From Glaciimonas sp. PAMC28666 (GTDB taxonomy: Bacteria; Pseudomonadota; Gammaproteobacteria; Burkholderiales; Burkholderiaceae_D), in NCBI RefSeq assembly GCF_016917355.1, contig NZ_CP070304.1, positions 4,960,001-5,024,000 on the forward strand: DNA of 64,000 bases. Reading direction: 5' to 3'. Numbering within the stretch: the first letter of the stretch is position 1; the number at the start of each line of letters is the position of its first letter. Of this stretch, positions 9,216-19,214 are shown one piece after another. The notes under the pieces are model-generated. The model was not told the origin of the DNA, did no database searches, and saw nothing but the letters and a program-made list of their open reading frames with translations. Both the position numbers and the translations under genes were made by a program.

Positions 9216-9307
9216 GCCTTAGGGCTCTCTTTATCTGTTCGCTTTTCACTGCGTTTGCAGTGCACACTCAGCAAGGCCAATAAACTCTAAAAGTCGCGCG
9301 ACGGTCA

Positions 9308-11314
9308 TCATGCACTATCACTACCCCATGTGGTGCCCGAGCGCAGGAAGTGAACGTCTTTCACGCGCCGAGTATAGCCGACCCGATCAAAAAATTCCAA
9401 TAGTTGAATAGCCCGCTTGCGCCCAAGGCCGGTTGCGTCCCTAAACATCGCAGCGCTGACCGACTGTCGCCCTGCAACCCTGGCATCACCGTCGTTCTCC
9501 TCAGCAGTATTGTTAGCGAGCCTCGCGATGATCCGTGACAACGCTTCAATCTGTGACGGATGATAAAACAGATCCTTCACAATTTGGTTAACTTGCGCTT
9601 GTTTAGCTAACTTGCTCAGAAGATCGCGAACCTCAGTTTCACTGACGCTATGCTCACGCGCCAGATCACGCACCCACGGCGCGTTGAATCCAGCCGCCGC
9701 CAATGAACCTAACAAGGTCACCGCCAGCACCTGCTCCCCGGCACCCAATTTTACCGAATGTTCGGGGAGATATAACCATGGACCTTGTTGCACTACCATC
9801 GAAGTTTCACATAGCGCGGCAACGAGCGCACGCCAAAGTGATTCATCCACAGCGGGTTCAACAATGCGCCTGAGACGAGCTGTTTGAGGCCCTATATCAT
9901 CCGGCGTACTTGCGTGAAAAGCCCGCAGTCCATCGATCGTCCGCACAGCAAGCACGTTCCAGGCGACCTCTGAAATAAGGACCGCATCGCCATCCCGAAG
10001 AGCAATTGATCGGGTATCCAATGGAAGCGCCAGCCGTTCCGGTGGCAGTTGTGATAGCCGCACCAGGGTGGAACGATACAGACCTAGCGGATTACAATCG
10101 AGTAGCGCGGCGCTGTCGCCAGAGGTGACAAAAGCAGCAAGCGCATCGCGCCATGCTTGCTGTGCAACCCCACGCCGTTTGGTGGCCGGGCCGAATGGAT
10201 CAAGCACGATGCCGCCACCAATCGTGCGCGACGCCTGCGCATTCCGAATCACAAAGCGGTCGCCCGGCACCGCGTGAACGGGTGCTTCAAACACCAGTTG
10301 TACCCTACGTTCCTGACCTGGCGCTACGAGGTCACCGTCAAGCGGCACCACATGCGCGGTACGATGGGCAGCACCGAGGTGTACATGGACTGGCGACCAG
10401 GACTTAAGCGACAAGCCGGCATCACCCAGCAACCGCAGTTTCACGTCAATACGCTGAGAACACTCCGCTAATGCTAACGAGAGAATCCAGTCGCCACGAT
10501 TAATTTGTGCACGCGGAATGCCCGCCAGATTCAACGCCAGACGTTGACCTGCATGACCACTGGTCGAAGGGCGGTTCTGCGCATGAATGCTGCGCACGCG
10601 CACGCGTTCACCGCTTGGTGCCAGAATCAACATATCATCGGTCGCTACGCTTCCCGCCAATGCCGTCCCGGCAATAATTGTTCCATGTCCCGGCAACGTA
10701 AACACACGATCTATTGCCAATCGGAACAGACGCTGATCCTGGCCGGAAGTGGATGCTTGTGTAGTCGCTGCGGTTGGCAAAACTAAGGCGTTGTGCACCA
10801 CAGTGCCACTATTTGCACAATTTATAAGGTGGGCCAGGAGTTCCGCCACGCCGGAATCATTAGCAACGTTTGCCTGCGTCCGAAAAATAGGAGCGCCAAC
10901 AAACGGGGTGGAAGCAAGTAGCACGCGGATATCGTGCTCAACCTCAGCGATACGGCTAACGTCTACCCGGTCGATCTTGGTCAGCGCCACGACACCGCGT
11001 TGGACCCCCAGCATGTCTAAAATGGCCAAATGCTCGCGTGTTTGCGGCATAATGCCATCGTCGGCGGCGATCACCATCAGTGCAAAATCAATTCCACTGG
11101 CACCTGCGGCCATTGTGTGTATCAATTTTTCATGTCCGGGCACATCGATTAGCCCCAGCACCTCACCGTTGGGTAGCGGCAAATAGGCATAACCCAGCTC
11201 AATCGAAATGCCACGCTCTTTTTCTTCTTTCAGACGATCCGTGTTGACACCCGTCAAGGCGCGGGTCAAGGTGGTCTTACCGTGATCGATATGCCCGGCT
11301 GTGCCAACAATCAT
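9308..11314 (-). CDS. selB: Selenocysteine-specific translation elongation factor SelB
   Basis: SelB is a GTPase that binds selenocysteyl-tRNA and the SECIS hairpin and delivers selenocysteine to the ribosome at UGA codons. The 668-residue protein starts with the GTPase motifs GHIDHGKT (7-14), DVPGHE (57-62) and TKID (112-115), followed by EF-Tu-like beta-barrels. The C-terminal winged-helix region ends with [20 protein letters not shown], as in SelB proteins that bind SECIS RNA. Its start overlaps the selA stop by 4 bp (ATGA), so it is coupled to selA. Length is close to E. coli SelB (614) and other proteobacterial forms. Its client is the adjacent UGA-containing formate dehydrogenase gene. 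Confidence 0.96.
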   Translation of the reverse strand: MIVGTAGHIDHGKTTLTRALTGVNTDRLKEEKERGISIELGYAYLPLPNGEVLGLIDVPGHEKLIHTMAAGASGIDFALMVIAADDGIMPQTREHLAILDMLGVQRGVVALTKIDRVDVSRIAEVEHDIRVLLASTPFVGAPIFRTQANVANDSGVAELLAHLINCANSGTVVHNALVLPTAATTQASTSGQDQRLFRLAIDRVFTLPGHGTIIAGTALAGSVATDDMLILAPSGERVRVRSIHAQNRPSTSGHAGQRLALNLAGIPRAQINRGDWILSLALAECSQRIDVKLRLLGDAGLSLKSWSPVHVHLGAAHRTAHVVPLDGDLVAPGQERRVQLVFEAPVHAVPGDRFVIRNAQASRTIGGGIVLDPFGPATKRRGVAQQAWRDALAAFVTSGDSAALLDCNPLGLYRSTLVRLSQLPPERLALPLDTRSIALRDGDAVLISEVAWNVLAVRTIDGLRAFHASTPDDIGPQTARLRRIVEPAVDESLWRALVAALCETSMVVQQGPWLYLPEHSVKLGAGEQVLAVTLLGSLAAAGFNAPWVRDLAREHSVSETEVRDLLSKLAKQAQVNQIVKDLFYHPSQIEALSRIIARLANNTAEENDGDARVAGRQSVSAAMFRDATGLGRKRAIQLLEFFDRVGYTRRVKDVHFLRSGTTWGSDSA

Positions 11315-12786
11315 GATGAAAGCTTGAGAAGTTGTGCGATAAACTGCGCTTCATCCGCATCTTCCAGACAACGTAAATCCAGCAACAACGTATCATTGGC
11401 AATACGCCCGATGACCGGACGCGGCAAGTCGCGCAACATTCGTTCAACCTTGCCCAACCCACGTCCACGCTGCTGCGACGCGTTCATGCGCAGCGCGAGG
11501 CCATAACTCGGTAGTAAGTCAACCGGCAATGCGCCGCTGCCAATCTGGCTGAACAGCGGCTCGGCTGTTACCACAACTGCTGGTCCGACCGTCCGCTGAA
11601 CGATCGGCAACAGATTTTCTGCCTGCACCCGCATGGCGGACTGAGAGCGCGTCAAAAGCCGCAACGTTGTCAGACGCTCTGGCAGAAACTCAGGACTGCG
11701 ATATAACGCGAGCACTGGCTCCAGCGCAGCGAGCGTCAGCTTGCCTACGCGTAGGGCACGTTTAAGCGGATGGCGCTTGATTTTTTTAATCAGATCAGCA
11801 CGACCAACGATCAGACCAGCCTGGGGGCCGCCGAGCAGTTTGTCACCGCTGAATGTGACGACGTCTGCACCGGCTTCAATCGTCTCGCGCACTGTAGTCT
11901 CGTGAGGCAATCCGTATTGGGAAAGATCAACTAACGTTCCGCTACCCAGATCCACCACAGTGGGTGTCCCATGCTCTTTGGTGAGTTGAGCAAGTTGGTC
12001 AACCTCCACGCTGGTGGTAAATCCCTGAATCGCATAATTACTGCAATGGACCTTCATCAGCAACGCGCTGCGGGGACTAATGGCATCCGCATAATCAGCC
12101 ACATGGGTGCGATTGGTGGTCCCAACTTCACGCAGCTTGGCACCTGCCCGCATCATAATGTCCGGAATGCGGAACGCACCGCCGATCTCGACCAGCTCAC
12201 CGCGTGAAACGATCACTTCGCGCCGTGGTGCCAGCGCGCTGAGCATCAGTAATACGGCGGCAGCGTTATTATTGACAACAGTCGCAGCTTCAGCGCCAGT
12301 CAATTCACACAGCAACTCTTCCACCAGATCGTCGCGGTCACCACGCTTTCCGGTCACCAGGTCGAACTCGAGATTCATCGGCGAACGCAATGCATCCACC
12401 ACTGCGCAAATCGCCACGTCGGGCAACAATGCTCTGCCGAGATTGGTATGCAATACCGTCCCGGTGAGATTGAAGACTTGTTTGATCGATGAAACCGCCG
12501 TCTTGGCCAGACGCTCGGCAAGGACGGCGGTCAATCCAGCTATGCCAGGCGGTACATCGCTGGTGGAATTTCCGCCAACAAGTTCCACCCGCAACTCGGC
12601 CAGCAATGACCGCAGTGCAGTTAATGTCTGCGTGCGTCCATATTGCGCAACCAATGGCGCACTCGCGGCATCTGCGAGAACGCGTTCGACTGAGGGCAGC
12701 CGTCCGGCAAAAGCACGCTCGCTGGACTCTGCTGAATTCGTCGTTAAATTTGCTAACGATCCGGTCGCCGCTTGCTTTTCTGTCAT
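11311..12786 (-). CDS. selA: L-seryl-tRNA(Sec) selenium transferase
   Basis: SelA is a pyridoxal-phosphate enzyme that converts seryl-tRNA(Sec) to selenocysteyl-tRNA(Sec) using selenophosphate. The 491-residue protein shows the family motifs [14 protein letters not shown] (106-119) and [11 protein letters not shown] (170-180). The PLP-binding lysine is Lys316 in [13 protein letters not shown]. Length is slightly above E. coli SelA (463). It overlaps fdhE upstream and selB downstream by 4 bp each, so fdhE-selA-selB form one transcription unit. selD (selenophosphate synthetase) is not in the window and must be elsewhere for the system to work. Confidence 0.96.
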   Translation of the reverse strand: MTEKQAATGSLANLTTNSAESSERAFAGRLPSVERVLADAASAPLVAQYGRTQTLTALRSLLAELRVELVGGNSTSDVPPGIAGLTAVLAERLAKTAVSSIKQVFNLTGTVLHTNLGRALLPDVAICAVVDALRSPMNLEFDLVTGKRGDRDDLVEELLCELTGAEAATVVNNNAAAVLLMLSALAPRREVIVSRGELVEIGGAFRIPDIMMRAGAKLREVGTTNRTHVADYADAISPRSALLMKVHCSNYAIQGFTTSVEVDQLAQLTKEHGTPTVVDLGSGTLVDLSQYGLPHETTVRETIEAGADVVTFSGDKLLGGPQAGLIVGRADLIKKIKRHPLKRALRVGKLTLAALEPVLALYRSPEFLPERLTTLRLLTRSQSAMRVQAENLLPIVQRTVGPAVVVTAEPLFSQIGSGALPVDLLPSYGLALRMNASQQRGRGLGKVERMLRDLPRPVIGRIANDTLLLDLRCLEDADEAQFIAQLLKLSS

Positions 12787-13811
12787 GCGGGGCCGCTAAA
12801 CCATAATAAGGGATTCATACTGGCGCGGTTATAGCCGGCTTCGGTCACCAGAACATCCAGCATCAAACTGGCAAGGTCGTCCGCCAGCGGTTCGACCTCG
12901 TAATCATGCTCCTGGTTGACTATCTTGCGATAGGTATGGCAATCGTCGCATGTTTCGGCTCGAATGACCTTTTGGGCGTCGTTGGCCTTATTAGCCTTGA
13001 GGGGTGCCGAAACTTTCTTTGCGTCGATTTCGGCATCCATTTCAGTATCCCGGGAACGTAGCCCTTGATACGCGATGTTGGCATTTTTTTCGCAATGGGA
13101 GCACTTAACGCGCACCATGTGCCATTCGCTTGCGCACAATTCGCAATGCAGATATCGATAACCTTGTGACTGTCCGCCAATCCTTACCACGCTTGCCACC
13201 GGATGAGAGCCGCAGACAGGACATAAAGCGGCAGTTTCCAGCGTTGGCACGTCCTGGAGCATTAACTTGCTAGCCCGATGCGTCCACAATATTTGTAGTG
13301 CCGCCGCGATAAATGGTGCATGGGCCGGGTCGACTTCTTCGATGCGTTGGTTCAGAACCGCATCCGCAAAGGTATCCAACGACGCTGTATCGAGCGCTTG
13401 CAACGCCGCGAGCACTGGAACCAACTGCGGCCGACTCTTGGCGGAAGGTGCCAAAGAGGTCAGAAGCCGCGCAAAAATCGCGTGCCAGGCCAGCGGTCTT
13501 GCGCCAGCCAAGGGTAACGGCGGCATTGCATGTTGGCGAGCCATCTCGAGCATGTTTTGATCGGGTAGCGCCGCGTCGGCGTCAGTCAACGATGCGAACA
13601 CCGCATCCTGCGCTTCGACCACGTCCGCCATCAGCAGTAAATACCCGCTTAATTCGGTACTCACCGGTGTGCCTGCTATTTCATTCGCCGCTAATTTACG
13701 CAGACGCGCCGCGCGCGCCTTGAATACCCCGTCCGAAGGTGGCAAGCGTAAGCGCGGGATGGTAATGTGATCGAGGGATTCAATTTCTCCACGTTCAAGA
13801 ATTCGCTGCAC
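12783..13811 (-). CDS. fdhE: Formate dehydrogenase accessory protein FdhE
   Basis: FdhE is a cytoplasmic rubredoxin-like factor needed for maturation of Tat-exported respiratory formate dehydrogenases. The 342-residue protein carries the four CxxC pairs of the family: CPVC (197-200), CELC (223-226), CSHC (237-240) and CDDC (288-291). The typical RYLHCELC...[12 protein letters not shown] block is present. A Lys/Ala-rich insertion near 260-282 separates the third and fourth pairs. The start is GTG (minus strand of 13809-13811) behind a good AGGGAG ribosome site; the first methionine codon is not used. Its stop overlaps the selA start by 4 bp. It is separated from fdhI by 143 bp that contain a strong hairpin. 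Confidence 0.94.
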   Translation of the reverse strand: MQRILERGEIESLDHITIPRLRLPPSDGVFKARAARLRKLAANEIAGTPVSTELSGYLLLMADVVEAQDAVFASLTDADAALPDQNMLEMARQHAMPPLPLAGARPLAWHAIFARLLTSLAPSAKSRPQLVPVLAALQALDTASLDTFADAVLNQRIEEVDPAHAPFIAAALQILWTHRASKLMLQDVPTLETAALCPVCGSHPVASVVRIGGQSQGYRYLHCELCASEWHMVRVKCSHCEKNANIAYQGLRSRDTEMDAEIDAKKVSAPLKANKANDAQKVIRAETCDDCHTYRKIVNQEHDYEVEPLADDLASLMLDVLVTEAGYNRASMNPLLWFSGPA

Positions 13812-13892
13812 TGAAACTCCCTAAAAATAAAATGTGTGACGCGTTCATGATCTTACTGCGCGGATCAGATTGATGCCGCCCCGTGCTCGTAA

Positions 13893-13928
13893 TCGGCGCC
13901 GAAACCCTTTGCAGGGTTCCCGCGCCGA
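13893..13928 (-). other. Strong hairpin between fdhI and fdhE
   Basis: An outer 7-bp stem (TCGGCGC/GCGCCGA) and an inner 6-bp stem (AACCCT/AGGGTT) with a TTGC tetraloop lie in the fdhI-fdhE gap. There is no U-run on the minus strand, so it is not a classical intrinsic terminator. I infer an mRNA-stabilising or processing structure that could lower fdhE-selAB expression relative to the structural subunits. Confidence 0.5.
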
Positions 13929-13954
13929 GCAATCTCAACGGTGCGTCAATTACT

Positions 13955-14626
13955 TCAATCGCCAACATCCTGTCTGTTTTTGACACTTTCCCTGAACCAG
14001 CGCGGGTGATGCTTTCGGGCCCAGCCATAACTGACAGTACCTCTGACCATTGCTCCGATGGAACCCTTGATCCAAAAACCCGCATAGATGTGAACAATAA
14101 TACCAATGATCAGAACAAACGCGCAAAATGCATGTAACAACGCGGCTGCCCGAATGACCGGAATAGGAAAGTAAAACGCAAAATAAGCGCGCCAGATCAC
14201 AATACCGGATGCCAGTAATCCCAGCATGCAGAACACCAAGGTAAAGAACAGCAACTTTTGTCCGGCGTTATAGCGACCGATTTCAGGCAGTTTATCCTCC
14301 CGATTTGCGAGCACATCATCGATCTGCTTCAACCATTGGACATCGCCCTCCTCGAAGAAGTTGTGATGCCAAAATCGCAATACCAGAAATGCGAACGATA
14401 CAAACATCACAACACCGACGAATGGATGCAAGATTCGCGTCCACTGCCCGCCTCCAAACAGCGCAGTCAGCCAGAACATCGCTGGATGAAATAGCGCAAG
14501 CCCGGAAAGAGCCAGCAACACGAACGTAATTGCCGTAATCCAGTGATTACTGCGTTCATTCGGCGTGTAGCGCAAGATCAGCGGTGGCGAGCGATGTTCT
14601 TTCAACTCTTTCAGCTCGGGTTTCAT
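13955..14626 (-). CDS. fdhI: Formate dehydrogenase gamma subunit (cytochrome b556)
   Basis: This 223-residue membrane subunit carries electrons from the FeS subunit to quinone through two b hemes. Four hydrophobic helices lie at about 30-48, 64-86, 123-145 and 160-182. Histidines suited to heme ligation are His28 (SNHW), His67 (LHPF), His165 (LLHAF) and His179 (IVHIYAG), matching FdnI/FdoI. Its start overlaps the stop of the beta subunit by 4 bp (ATGA). It is the last structural gene of the fdhGHI set before fdhE. Its presence shows that the enzyme is the membrane-bound respiratory type rather than a soluble NAD-linked one. Confidence 0.94.
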   Translation of the reverse strand: MKPELKELKEHRSPPLILRYTPNERSNHWITAITFVLLALSGLALFHPAMFWLTALFGGGQWTRILHPFVGVVMFVSFAFLVLRFWHHNFFEEGDVQWLKQIDDVLANREDKLPEIGRYNAGQKLLFFTLVFCMLGLLASGIVIWRAYFAFYFPIPVIRAAALLHAFCAFVLIIGIIVHIYAGFWIKGSIGAMVRGTVSYGWARKHHPRWFRESVKNRQDVGD

Positions 14627-15549
14627 CTCAACTCTCCTTGCTGCTCTTCCTGAATTTTGCGTGCCGCTTCCTGCGCTTCACGCTCCTCTTCATCCGTCAC
14701 TTCGGCTGGTCCGACGCGGGTGTAATGGAAGAATCCGGATAAGGCTGCTAACGCCAGACCCGCCACTGCCAGCGGTTTGGCGATACCCTTCCATAGCGAC
14801 ACCATTGGACTAATACGCGGATTATTGGGTAAGCCGTGATAAAGAGACGGCTGATCGGCATGATGTAAAACGTACATTACATGCGTGCCGCCGACGCCGG
14901 CTGGGTCGTACAATCCGGCCTTGTCGAAACCGCGTGATTTCAAATCTTCGATACGCTCTTCGGCATGCTGCTTCATGTCTTCTTTCGTACCAAATACAAT
15001 GGCACCAGTCGGACAGGTTTTAACGCATGCAGGCTCTTGTCCAACCGCTACCCGGTCGGAGCACAAAGTACACTTGTAAGCACGATGATCTTGCTTCGAT
15101 ATCCGCGGCACATCAAACGGACATCCGGCAATACAATAGCCGCAACCGATACAGTTTTCCTGATGAAAATCCACGATGCCGTTCGTGTATTGCACAATGG
15201 CACCGGGAGCCGGACAAGCTTTCAGGCAGCCCGGATCTTCGCAATGCATACAACCATCTTTGCGAATCAGCCACTCCAAGTTGCTTTCCTGATTTTCATA
15301 TTCAGAAAACCGCATTACGGTCCACGATTTATCGGTCAGATCGCGCGGATTATCATACGTACCGCTAGTATCACCAATCTCATCGCGCAGATCGTTCCAT
15401 TCCATACAAGCGGTCTGGCATGCCTTGCAACCGATGCATTTGGAGACATCGATCAACTTGGCGACAGTGCCTGTGACAGGCTCACGCACCATCGGTGGCT
15501 GGACTGTGGTTGCCGACAGACGGCGGATATCAAGTGATTGCATTGACAT
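14623..15549 (-). CDS. fdhH: Formate dehydrogenase beta subunit (four 4Fe-4S clusters)
   Basis: This 308-residue ferredoxin-like subunit links the molybdopterin subunit to the cytochrome. Four cysteine groups are visible: 38/41/44/48, 100/103/108/112, 133/136/139/143 and 160/163/175/179. A single C-terminal membrane anchor lies at about 255-275, followed by a charged Glu-rich tail, as in FdnH/FdoH (294 residues in E. coli). A GAGGAG ribosome site precedes the ATG. It lies 37 bp after the catalytic gene and overlaps fdhI by 4 bp. Lack of its own signal peptide fits export as a hitch-hiker on the Tat signal of the alpha subunit (established for this family). Confidence 0.95.
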   Translation of the reverse strand: MSMQSLDIRRLSATTVQPPMVREPVTGTVAKLIDVSKCIGCKACQTACMEWNDLRDEIGDTSGTYDNPRDLTDKSWTVMRFSEYENQESNLEWLIRKDGCMHCEDPGCLKACPAPGAIVQYTNGIVDFHQENCIGCGYCIAGCPFDVPRISKQDHRAYKCTLCSDRVAVGQEPACVKTCPTGAIVFGTKEDMKQHAEERIEDLKSRGFDKAGLYDPAGVGGTHVMYVLHHADQPSLYHGLPNNPRISPMVSLWKGIAKPLAVAGLALAALSGFFHYTRVGPAEVTDEEEREAQEAARKIQEEQQGELR

Positions 15550-15586
15550 CGTTATTCTCCTCTTTCAGCGCACGCTAGAAGGTTGC

Positions 15587-18500
15587 TCATGCTTTTTCTA
15601 CCTTCACCAGGAAAGATTTGAATTCCGGTGTCTGAGAATTCGCATCACCGACCGAGGGTGTGAGGGTGTTTATCAGATATCCGGGCTTTGCAACACCCGT
15701 AAAACCCCAATGTATCGGGAGTCCGACTGTGTGCATTTTTTTACCTTCAATCATCAACGATTTGATCCGTTTGGTCACCACCGCTTTGGCAATAATGTGC
15801 CCTCGCTTCGAACTGACCCGCACTTTCTCACCCGCCACAACGCCGACTTCTTTTGCCAATTCCTCACCGATCTCAACAAACTGCTCAGGCTGAATAATCG
15901 CATTCAGCTTTGCATGCTTGGTCCAGAAATGGAAATGCTCCGTCAAACGATAACTGGTAGCGATGTGCGGATAATCCTCATGTTTACCGAGCTGCGCACG
16001 ATCCTGCGGGAATATCCGAGCCGCCGGGTTGCTAACGGCAAGCGGATTTTTCGGGTGCATCGGGTTATAACCGAGCGGGTTTTCAAATGGCTCGTAATGC
16101 TCTGGAAAAGGACCCTCAGCCATCGCATTGCGGGCGAAGAAGCGCGCAACGCCCTCACCCAACATAATGAACGGCCCCATCCCGTTTTCTGGTGGTTCGT
16201 CAGCCTTAAAGTCAGGAATATCCGGACCGTTCCAGGCCGTGCCATTCCAGCCGATCAGTTTCCGTTTGGCATCGAACGGTTTGCCCTTCACATCGCACGA
16301 TGCACGGTTGTACAGAACGCGCCGATTCAGCGGCCAAGCCCAAGCCCAATTCAGAGTCTGCCCAATGCCGGTAGGATCCGTATTGTCACGGCGGCCCATC
16401 TGATTGCCCGCTTGCGTCCACGCACCGCAAAATATCCAGCATCCGCTCGTGGTTGTCCCGTCGTCGCGTAACATAGCAAAGGACGGCAATTGCTCGCCTT
16501 TCTTCGCCAATAACTTGGTCTTGTCCTTCAGATCATAGAGGTCGACCAACGCCTTCCCATTAAATTCCTTCGCCAGTTCTTCGGGCGTTGGACTTTCAGG
16601 GTTAGCGTAATCCCATGTCAGGTTGACAATAGGATCAGGGAACTTGCCGCCATCGCGCTTATACATCGTGCGCATACGCAGGAAAATACCGGACATAATA
16701 TCCAGATCGCTGCGGGCTAAACCTGGCGGCTCTGAACCCTGCCAATGCCATTGCAACCAACGTGCGGAACTGACCAGCGACCCGCGCTCTTCAGCGAAAC
16801 AGGTAGTTGGCAAACGGAATACTTCGGTTTGAATCTTTGCGGGATCGACGTCGTGAAATTCGCCGTGCGGTTTCCAGAACTCAGCCGTTTCGACCGCGAG
16901 CGGATCCATCACGACTAGCCACTTCAATTTTGACAGGGCTTCGGTGACCTTTTGCTTGCTCGGCGCAGACGCAAGCATGTTAAAGCCTTGCGCAATGTAA
17001 CCGTTCATCTTGCCCTGGTGCATCAACTCAATCGCCTGCAATAAATCATACGGCTTATCGAGCTTGGGCAAGTAGTCGTAAGCCCAGTTATTTTCTGGCG
17101 TGGCAGCATCGCCCCACCACGTCTTCATGAAGCTGACATGAAAACTGCGATAATTTTTCCAATAACTTAATTGATTAGGACGCAATGGCTGCGTCGCCCG
17201 AGCGGCAATGTAGGCGTCGAAATCCTGTTCTTTCTCACCCGGCAGCGTCATATAACCTGGCAACAGGTTGGACATCAAGCCCAAATCGGTCAGACCCTGG
17301 ATATTTGAGTGGCCACGCAACGCGTTCATGCCACCGCCAGCGATGCCGATATTTCCCAACAGCAACTGCACCATCGCGCCGGTACGAATAATTTGCGCGC
17401 CGGTGGAGTGATGCGTCCAACCCAAGGCGTACAAAATAGTACCAGCACGACCGGCAGTGGCGGTTGAGGCTAATGCTTCGGCTACCTTATGAAATTTATC
17501 TGATGGCACACCGCAGATACGCTCCACCATTTCTGGCGTGTATCGCGCATAGTGTATTTTCATCAACTGATAGACGCAGCGTGGATGTTGCAAGGTAGGG
17601 TCAATTTTGGCAAAGCCATCACTGCCCATCTCGTAATCCCACGTGCTTTTATCTGGATAACCACCAGCTTTTTCGCTGTAGCCAGAATACAAACCGTCAT
17701 TGAACGCAAAGTCCTCACGCACAATAAACGGCATATCGGTGTAATTGCGTACGTACTCATGTTGAATCTTATCGTTCACCAACAAGTAGTTGATGATCGC
17801 GCCAAGAAACACAATATCGGTACCAGTCCGGGTCGGGACGTGAAAATCCGCCACCGAAGCGGTGCGGGTAAACCGCGGGTCGACCACGATCAGGCGCGCC
17901 TTGTTATGCGCCTTTGCTTCTGTTACCCATTTGAATCCACATGGGTGTGCTTCAGCGGCATTGCCGCCCATCACAAGGATCACATCGGCATTCTTGATGT
18001 CGACCCAATGATTCGTCATCGCACCACGGCCAAACGTCGGGGCAAGACCTGCCACCGTCGGTCCGTGTCAAACGCGCGCTTGGTTGTCGAACGTCAACAT
18101 TCCCAAACTACGAATCGTTTTGTGCGTCAGGTAACCAACTTCGTTACTGCCCGCTGATGCCGCCAGCATTCCGGTGGTCAACCAACGATTGACCGTCGCG
18201 CCCGCTGCATTTTTTTCGATGAAATTCTCATCGCGATCTTTTTTCATCAGACCGGCGATTTTATCCAGTGCATCGTTCCACGATATTTTTTGCCACTTGT
18301 CGTCACCGGGTGCGCGGTATTCCGGCGCAAGTAACCGACTTGGGCTATGAATAAAGTCAATCAGACTTGCGCCTTTTGGACATAATGTGCCGCGATTTAC
18401 CGGATGGTCCGGATCGCCTTCAATATGTAGAATGCTGGACGAAACATTCTTCGCCCCGTCGCCAAGGCCGTACATCAGGATGCCGCAACCAACCGAACAG

Positions 18501-18658
18501 TACGGACATGTATTACGCGTTTCGGTGGTGCGAGAAAGCTTGTATTGGCGAACTTCCGCCAGCGCCGCAATCGGCGCAAAGCCTAGCAAAGCCAGGCTTG
18601 AACCAGCCAGTGTGGAACCAGTAACTTTAAGAAACTGGCGCCTTGATAATTGAACCAT
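15587..18658 (-). CDS. fdhG: Formate dehydrogenase alpha subunit, selenocysteine-containing (UGA at 18068-18070)
   Basis: This is the catalytic molybdopterin-guanine-dinucleotide subunit that oxidises formate in the periplasm. The frame is continuous over 1024 codons except for one in-frame TGA at codon 197. That codon sits in the family context ARV-U-HGPTVAGLAP, exactly where E. coli FdnG/FdoG carry selenocysteine 196. A Tat signal peptide with SRRQFLK (Arg6-Arg7) precedes a hydrophobic stretch. The 4Fe-4S motif is Cys51, Cys54, Cys58 and Cys93. The full product is 1023 residues, matching E. coli (about 1015). The SECIS hairpin, selA, selB and selC are all present nearby, so readthrough is well supported. 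Automated callers will probably split this gene at 18055/18068; the two halves are one gene. Confidence 0.97.
18038..18070 (-). promoter_or_regulatory. Bacterial SECIS element in fdhG mRNA
   Basis: Downstream of the UGA the minus strand forms a short stem GGCA/TGCC (18050-18053 with 18041-18044) that closes a GGTCT loop (18045-18049). The GGUCU apical loop is the SelB-binding feature of E. coli fdhF and fdnG. The first loop G lies 18 nt after the UGA, the same distance I count in E. coli fdhF from memory of that sequence. Confidence 0.88.
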
Positions 18659-19214
18659 GGTGAGTGCCTCTAAATGGTTTCAAACAAAAGTGACGACGGG
18701 AAATATAAAAAAATATATCACGCTTTTGCGGGTAAACGCGTGTGTCACGACAAATCGATACAGTCTGGTTACGCGCGAGCGGAAACATACAAAAAAAGCT
18801 AACAAAAATGTTTATTGAGCGGATGTTTTCTTTTATGAACAAGCACGGACAACAGAAAAGATTGCAAAAAGGTTGTCCAGAGGAGTAACTTACAGATTGC
18901 TTACAGGGTTGCTATTCGAGGAATAAAGCAAACAGCACCGATCGCTAAAATCGGAACGACCGCATTATAGCCTCCAGCGGCAAATTGTGTATTTCTTTAG
19001 CAAAATTCGGAGATGATGCCTATTTCGTCGTACCAACACGTTTAACTTTGGATGCCCGCGGCGTGAACTTGATTGCTGGCGCTGCTGGCAATGCAACAAC
19101 TTTCGCATGTATTTTTAAACTATTTAATTTAACTTTTGTCTATTTTTAGCGATTCCCAACAGTTGCGTTATGCGCGTTTGTCGGCGCCAATCCACGAAAC
19201 CAAGGAGCAGTTAA
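18659..19214. other. Intergenic region between divergent fdhG and tkt
   Basis: This 556-bp gap must hold the fdhGHI promoter (minus) and the tkt promoter (plus). An inverted repeat GGACAAC/GTTGTCC with an 18-nt spacer lies at 18847-18878. A very AT-rich block at about 19110-19150 probably holds the tkt promoter. On the minus strand, 19020-19145 is an open frame ending ...KFTPRASKVKRVGTTK-stop with no usable start; it may be a decayed gene end. I see no RNA gene or mobile element. Confidence 0.4.

Noticed and set aside
15425-16471. Long plus-strand frame of 348 codons
   Set aside because: It is a shadow antisense to the formate dehydrogenase alpha and beta genes, with no family features.
18068-18070. 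In-frame TGA in the formate dehydrogenase gene read as a frameshift or pseudogene
   Set aside because: The codon sits at the known selenocysteine site, is followed by a SECIS hairpin, and selA, selB and selC are adjacent.
18627-18842. Minus-strand 71-codon frame upstream of fdhG
   Set aside because: It overlaps the Tat signal start of fdhG in another frame and has no ribosome site or family match.
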